From positions 2,039,501 to 2,103,500 of the forward strand of contig NZ_CP087176.1 of assembly GCF_024748695.1 (NCBI RefSeq): DNA of 64,000 bases, written 5' to 3'. This stretch comes from Pseudomonas sp. B21-040. GTDB lineage: Bacteria; Pseudomonadota; Gammaproteobacteria; Pseudomonadales; Pseudomonadaceae. The notes beneath the pieces are model-generated. The model was given only the letters and a program-made list of their open reading frames with translations. It searched no databases and was not told the origin of the DNA. Below are positions 60,522-64,000 of the stretch, piece after piece. A program made the position numbers and the translations under genes. The first letter of the stretch is position 1. Each line of letters starts with the position of its first letter.

Positions 60522-60959
60522 TCAGCTTTTGATCAGGCGCACCGCGAGTACATCGCAAGGCGCGCCGTGCAGCACGTCATTGGCGGTTGAGCCAAGCAAC
60601 AGTGCCAGACCATGGCGGCCGTGGCTGCCGACCACGATCAGGTCGCATTGCTGTTCCTTGGCGAAATGATGGATTTCCTGGCGTGGTTGGCCATAAGTCA
60701 AATGGCAGTTGGCACCTTCGAGTTCGGAGTACTTGAGTTTCAGGCGCTCAAGGCGCTCCTTGGCCTGATCGAACTGCTGTTGTTGCAGTTGTGACAGGTC
60801 CATGGGGACGTCACCGCCAAAGGCCATGGCCATTGGCTCGACAATGTGCACCAGGGACAGCTTTGCCCCATTGCTCACCGACAACTCGCGAGCGCGGTGG
60901 ATTACAGGGTCGCACTCTTCGGTTAGATCTACAGCGACCAGAATGTGGTTGTAGGGCAT
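60522..60959 (-). CDS. Universal stress protein A family
   Basis: 145-aa cytoplasmic UspA-type protein. It has NHILVAVDLTEECDPVIHRA at the N-terminus and the nucleotide-binding loop VVGSHGRHGLALLLGSTAND near the C-terminus. ATG at 60959 with GGAGGAG upstream. Function in stress survival is general to the family. Confidence 0.92.
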   Translation of the reverse strand: MPYNHILVAVDLTEECDPVIHRARELSVSNGAKLSLVHIVEPMAMAFGGDVPMDLSQLQQQQFDQAKERLERLKLKYSELEGANCHLTYGQPRQEIHHFAKEQQCDLIVVGSHGRHGLALLLGSTANDVLHGAPCDVLAVRLIKS

Positions 60960-61063
60960 GAGGTGCTCCTCCTGAGGGTTGCAATATTGGTAAGTATGGC
61001 TGGTTTCAAGCGCATTGGTTTCTATGTGGCTCAAAGCGCTCATCAAGATTCGGGAGTACAGAT

Positions 61064-61501
61064 ATGACGGTCTGGATAGTGGTGTCAATCCTGCTGGTGG
61101 TACTGAGTCCGCTCGCATGGTTGCGGCCGTCTCGTGGTCAGAGCGGGCGAATGGCCCTGCGCATGGAGGCGCGACGTATCGGTCTGGCCATGCAACTGGC
61201 GCCTCAAGAGTGGCCGCATTGGCTGAGCAAGGAGCCGCCGAGCCCCTGCGCCCAGTACCATCGCTCGCGTCGCGGCAATCAACCGGCATGCTGGAGTTAC
61301 TGGCAAAAATCGCCGGGTGTATGGGTGAATCAATGGCAGGAAGTTTGCGAGGATCCGGCGTTTTTGATTCATTTCGAAAAGTTGCCAGAAAATGTCTACA
61401 AGGTTGAGGCAGACAAGCAGATGATCACCTTGTATTGGGGAGAGAAGGGCGAGGCGACGGTTCTGCAAGACATTGACGCCGTGCTGAAAGCGCTGGCGTG
61501 A
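61064..61501 (+). CDS. Conserved hypothetical membrane-anchored protein
   Basis: 145 aa with one N-terminal membrane segment (VWIVVSILLVVLSPLAWL) and a basic cytoplasmic part containing conserved tryptophans and cysteines (QEWPHWL, PACWSYWQ). No recognised domain. It is divergent from the stress-protein gene and upstream of fadB, a common neighbour in Pseudomonas. Confidence 0.75.
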   Translation: MTVWIVVSILLVVLSPLAWLRPSRGQSGRMALRMEARRIGLAMQLAPQEWPHWLSKEPPSPCAQYHRSRRGNQPACWSYWQKSPGVWVNQWQEVCEDPAFLIHFEKLPENVYKVEADKQMITLYWGEKGEATVLQDIDAVLKALA

Positions 61502-62037
61502 GCCGAGAATGTTTTGCGCTGCAATGGCGCAAAGCGCGGCAGACAGTCAATAAAAAGCCCGACATCATCATCGGGCTGGGGTTGGCCAGGCAGGCCGGTA
61601 ATTCGCTGTAGGGCTGATCTTACGCACGGTATTCGCCAAACGCGTTCAAATTTTCCTTCAGGTTCCTGCCAGCGTAGCTTGTTAAACAAAGGCTGCAGTG
61701 AATTAGGGCGACTTTTCTAACTATTGATTCTATGAATGCTTTCACATGCAGCGGCGTGTTGAAGTGCTTCGCGGTACGGAAATGACCGGAAAGTCGCGTT
61801 TGAACCTGTATTTTGGGCGATTGACAATTGTCGGAAATTCCGTGAAGGTGACGTACCCAAATCAAACGGGCGTATGAATTGAGCGTTTGTATTTCAGATC
61901 GCTCCTACAGAATCCCGACTATCGCGTTGGAGGGTGTGCCGGGTGGATTGGCGTAGCATCGACGTTTAACGTCCTGCCGAGCCATTCACCTGCGTCCGAC
62001 GTGTACTGTTCAGCTTCCATATCGTGGAGATCAGTTG
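61502..62037. other. 536-bp non-coding gap before fadB
   Basis: No supportable gene. It holds a hairpin AGCCCGA-catcatca-TCGGGCT (61556-61577) with an adjacent A5 run, which would act as a terminator only for leftward transcripts, an AT-rich stretch (61680-61760), and a palindrome GACAATTGTC (61823-61832) that includes a TTGACA. The fadB promoter must lie here; I could not identify a convincing PsrA operator. Confidence 0.5.
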
Positions 62038-64000
62038 ATGATTTACGAAGGTAAAGCCATCACGGTTAAGGCTCTTGAAAGTGGCATCGTCGAACTGAAG
62101 TTCGACCTCAAGGGTGAGTCCGTCAACAAGTTCAACCGTCTAACCCTGAACGAACTGCGTCAGGCTGTAGACACCATCAAGGCAGATGCTTCGATCAAAG
62201 GCGTGATCGTCAGCAGTGGCAAGGACGTGTTCATCGTCGGCGCCGACATCACCGAATTTGTCGAAAACTTCAAGCTGCCTGATGCCGAGCTGGTTGCTGG
62301 CAATCTGGAAGCCAACAAGATTTTCAGCGATTTCGAAGACCTCAACGTCCCGACTGTCGCCGCAATCAACGGCATCGCCCTGGGTGGCGGTCTGGAGATG
62401 TGCCTGGCGGCGGACTACCGCGTCATGTCCACCAAGGCCAAGATCGGTCTGCCGGAAGTCAAACTGGGCATCTACCCAGGCTTCGGCGGTACTGTGCGTC
62501 TGCCGCGCCTGATCGGCGCCGACAACGCCATCGAGTGGATTGCCGCTGGTAAAGAAAACCGTCCTGAAGACGCGCTGAAAGTCGGCGCAGTGGACGCAGT
62601 GGTTGCTCCTGAGAAACTGCAGGAGGCGGCCCTGGAACTGATCAAACGCGCCATTTCCGGTGAGTTTGATTACAAGGCCAAGCGTCAACCGAAGCTGGAA
62701 AAGCTGAAGCTGAACGCAATCGAACAAATGATGGCTTTCGAAACCGCCAAAGGTTTCGTAGCTGGTCAGGCTGGCCCGAACTACCCGGCGCCGGTTGAAG
62801 CGATCAAGACCATCCAGAAAGCCGCGAACTTCGGTCGCGATAAAGCGCTGGAAGTCGAAGCCGCCGGTTTCGTCAAACTGGCCAAGACCTCTGCCGCGCA
62901 GAGCTTGATCGGTCTGTTCCTGAATGATCAGGAGCTGAAGAAAAAGGCCAAGGCCTACGACGAAATCGCCAAAGACGTGAAGCAGGCTGCCGTATTGGGC
63001 GCCGGCATCATGGGTGGCGGTATCGCTTATCAGTCGGCCTCCAAAGGTACGCCGATCCTGATGAAGGACATCAACGAGCACGGCATCGAGCAAGGCCTGG
63101 CTGAAGCCGCCAAGCTGCTGGTCGGCCGCGTTGATAAAGGTCGCATGACCGCCGCGAAAATGGCTGAAGTGCTCAACGGCATTCGTCCAACCCTGTCCTA
63201 CGGTGATTTCGGTCACGTGGACCTGGTGGTTGAGGCGGTTGTCGAAAACCCTAAGGTCAAGCAAGCCGTACTGGCCGAAGTCGAAGACAAGGTCAAAGAG
63301 GACACCATCCTCGCGTCCAACACCTCGACCATTTCCATCACCTTGCTGGCCAAAGCCCTCAAGCGTCCGGAAAACTTCGTCGGCATGCACTTCTTCAACC
63401 CTGTGCACATGATGCCGCTGGTTGAAGTAATCCGTGGCGAGAAGTCTAGCGAGCTGGCGGTTGCCACCACCGTTGCCTACGCCAAGAAAATGGGCAAGAA
63501 CCCGATCGTCGTCAACGACTGCCCGGGCTTCCTGGTTAACCGCGTACTGTTCCCGTACTTCGGCGGTTTCGCCAAGTTGGTCAGCGCCGGCGTGGACTTC
63601 GTCCGTATCGACAAGATCATGGAAAAATTCGGCTGGCCAATGGGCCCGGCGTACCTGATGGACGTGGTCGGCATCGACACCGGTCACCACGGTCGTGACG
63701 TGATGGCTGAAGGCTTCCCGGATCGCATGAAAGACGACCGCCGTTCGGCTATCGACGTGCTCTACGAAGCCAAGCGCCTGGGCCAGAAAAATGGCAAGGG
63801 CTTCTACGCCTACGAGACCGACAAGCGCGGCAAGCAGAAGAAAGTCGCCGATCCTTCGGTGCTGGAAGTGCTCAAGCCGATCGTTTATGAGCAGCGTGAA
63901 GTCACCGACGAAGACATCATCAACTGGATGATGATCCCGCTGTGCCTGGAAACCGTGCGTTGCCTGGAAGACGGCATCGTCGAGACTGCTGCCGAAGCCG
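62038..64000 (+). CDS. fadB: Fatty acid oxidation complex alpha subunit FadB (3' end cut off)
   Basis: Multifunctional beta-oxidation enzyme: enoyl-CoA hydratase, isomerase and 3-hydroxyacyl-CoA dehydrogenase. 654 codons of about 715 are visible. The N-terminal crotonase domain shows [19 protein letters not shown] and [15 protein letters not shown] with the two catalytic glutamates; the dehydrogenase part starts at [18 protein letters not shown] (about 317) and has the catalytic His in [18 protein letters not shown] at 62038 follows GTGGAGATCAGTTG. fadA is expected just beyond the window. Confidence 0.96.
   Translation, partial: MIYEGKAITVKALESGIVELKFDLKGESVNKFNRLTLNELRQAVDTIKADASIKGVIVSSGKDVFIVGADITEFVENFKLPDAELVAGNLEANKIFSDFEDLNVPTVAAINGIALGGGLEMCLAADYRVMSTKAKIGLPEVKLGIYPGFGGTVRLPRLIGADNAIEWIAAGKENRPEDALKVGAVDAVVAPEKLQEAALELIKRAISGEFDYKAKRQPKLEKLKLNAIEQMMAFETAKGFVAGQAGPNYPAPVEAIKTIQKAANFGRDKALEVEAAGFVKLAKTSAAQSLIGLFLNDQELKKKAKAYDEIAKDVKQAAVLGAGIMGGGIAYQSASKGTPILMKDINEHGIEQGLAEAAKLLVGRVDKGRMTAAKMAEVLNGIRPTLSYGDFGHVDLVVEAVVENPKVKQAVLAEVEDKVKEDTILASNTSTISITLLAKALKRPENFVGMHFFNPVHMMPLVEVIRGEKSSELAVATTVAYAKKMGKNPIVVNDCPGFLVNRVLFPYFGGFAKLVSAGVDFVRIDKIMEKFGWPMGPAYLMDVVGIDTGHHGRDVMAEGFPDRMKDDRRSAIDVLYEAKRLGQKNGKGFYAYETDKRGKQKKVADPSVLEVLKPIVYEQREVTDEDIINWMMIPLCLETVRCLEDGIVETAAEA

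Noticed and set aside
61620..61865. Leftward 81-codon frame upstream of fadB
   Set aside because: No ribosome site or domain; although a leftward-oriented hairpin follows it, the evidence is too weak.

Overview
The window looks like a core-chromosome segment of a Pseudomonas of the fluorescens type. Coding DNA is GC-rich. Protein sequences such as SMC, ZipA, LigA, Anr, two CcoNOQP sets, Aer and AcnA are typical of the genus, and the gene order (xdh, smc-zipA-ligA, ffs, dnaX-ybaB-recR, apt, anr, hemN, ccoSIHG, tandem ccoPQON, aer, acnA, rlmM, tusA) resembles P. aeruginosa as I remember it. The gaps are filled with many REP/REPIN-type palindromes, also typical of this group. Species cannot be fixed from the sequence alone.

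Layout: 1-4620 is a xanthine dehydrogenase operon read leftward (xdhABC, xdhC cut by the window edge), facing a GntR regulator. 5547-12673 carries smc (frameshifted near its 3' end), zipA and ligA. 12828-17765 holds a zinc-ribbon metallopeptidase, the SRP RNA gene ffs, a small XRE regulator, a PAS-GGDEF-EAL protein with altered active-site motifs and a periplasmic binding protein. 17909-23734 has dnaX, ybaB, an NADP oxidoreductase, recR and an acyl-CoA dehydrogenase. 23872-40928 is the low-oxygen respiration block: apt, anr, hemN, ccoS/ccoI/ccoH/ccoG and two tandem cbb3 oxidase operons, all read leftward and interrupted once by a relatively AT-rich secreted metallophosphoesterase gene. 41026-49669 has a hydrolase, a YafO-like toxin pair, the aerotaxis receptor aer (frameshifted at its stop codon), a CPBP protease, acnA, rlmM and tusA. 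49718-64000 has a MATE pump, pdxB, an IS3-family element inside a REPIN, an ABC exporter, a lytic transglycosylase, an ABC-F ATPase, a universal stress protein and the 5' part of fadB.

Working together: Anr senses low oxygen. Good Anr boxes (TTGAT-N4-ATCAA type) precede hemN, ccoG and ccoN2, and only a poor site precedes ccoN1. This fits a constitutive Cco1, an oxygen-limited Cco2, and induced assembly and heme genes. Aer lies next to this block.

Most notable points: two single-base homopolymer differences that break smc and remove the aer stop codon, the second fusing aer in frame through its own terminator to a small gene before a YafO-like toxin; an IS3 element in the arm of a REPIN with a 3-bp duplication; a REPIN that supplies both stop codons of two convergent genes; twin TGAC-N6-GTCA sites before xdhA; and a GGDEF-EAL protein with AGDEF and GDFG motifs. 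No CRISPR array, phage or large defence island was seen.
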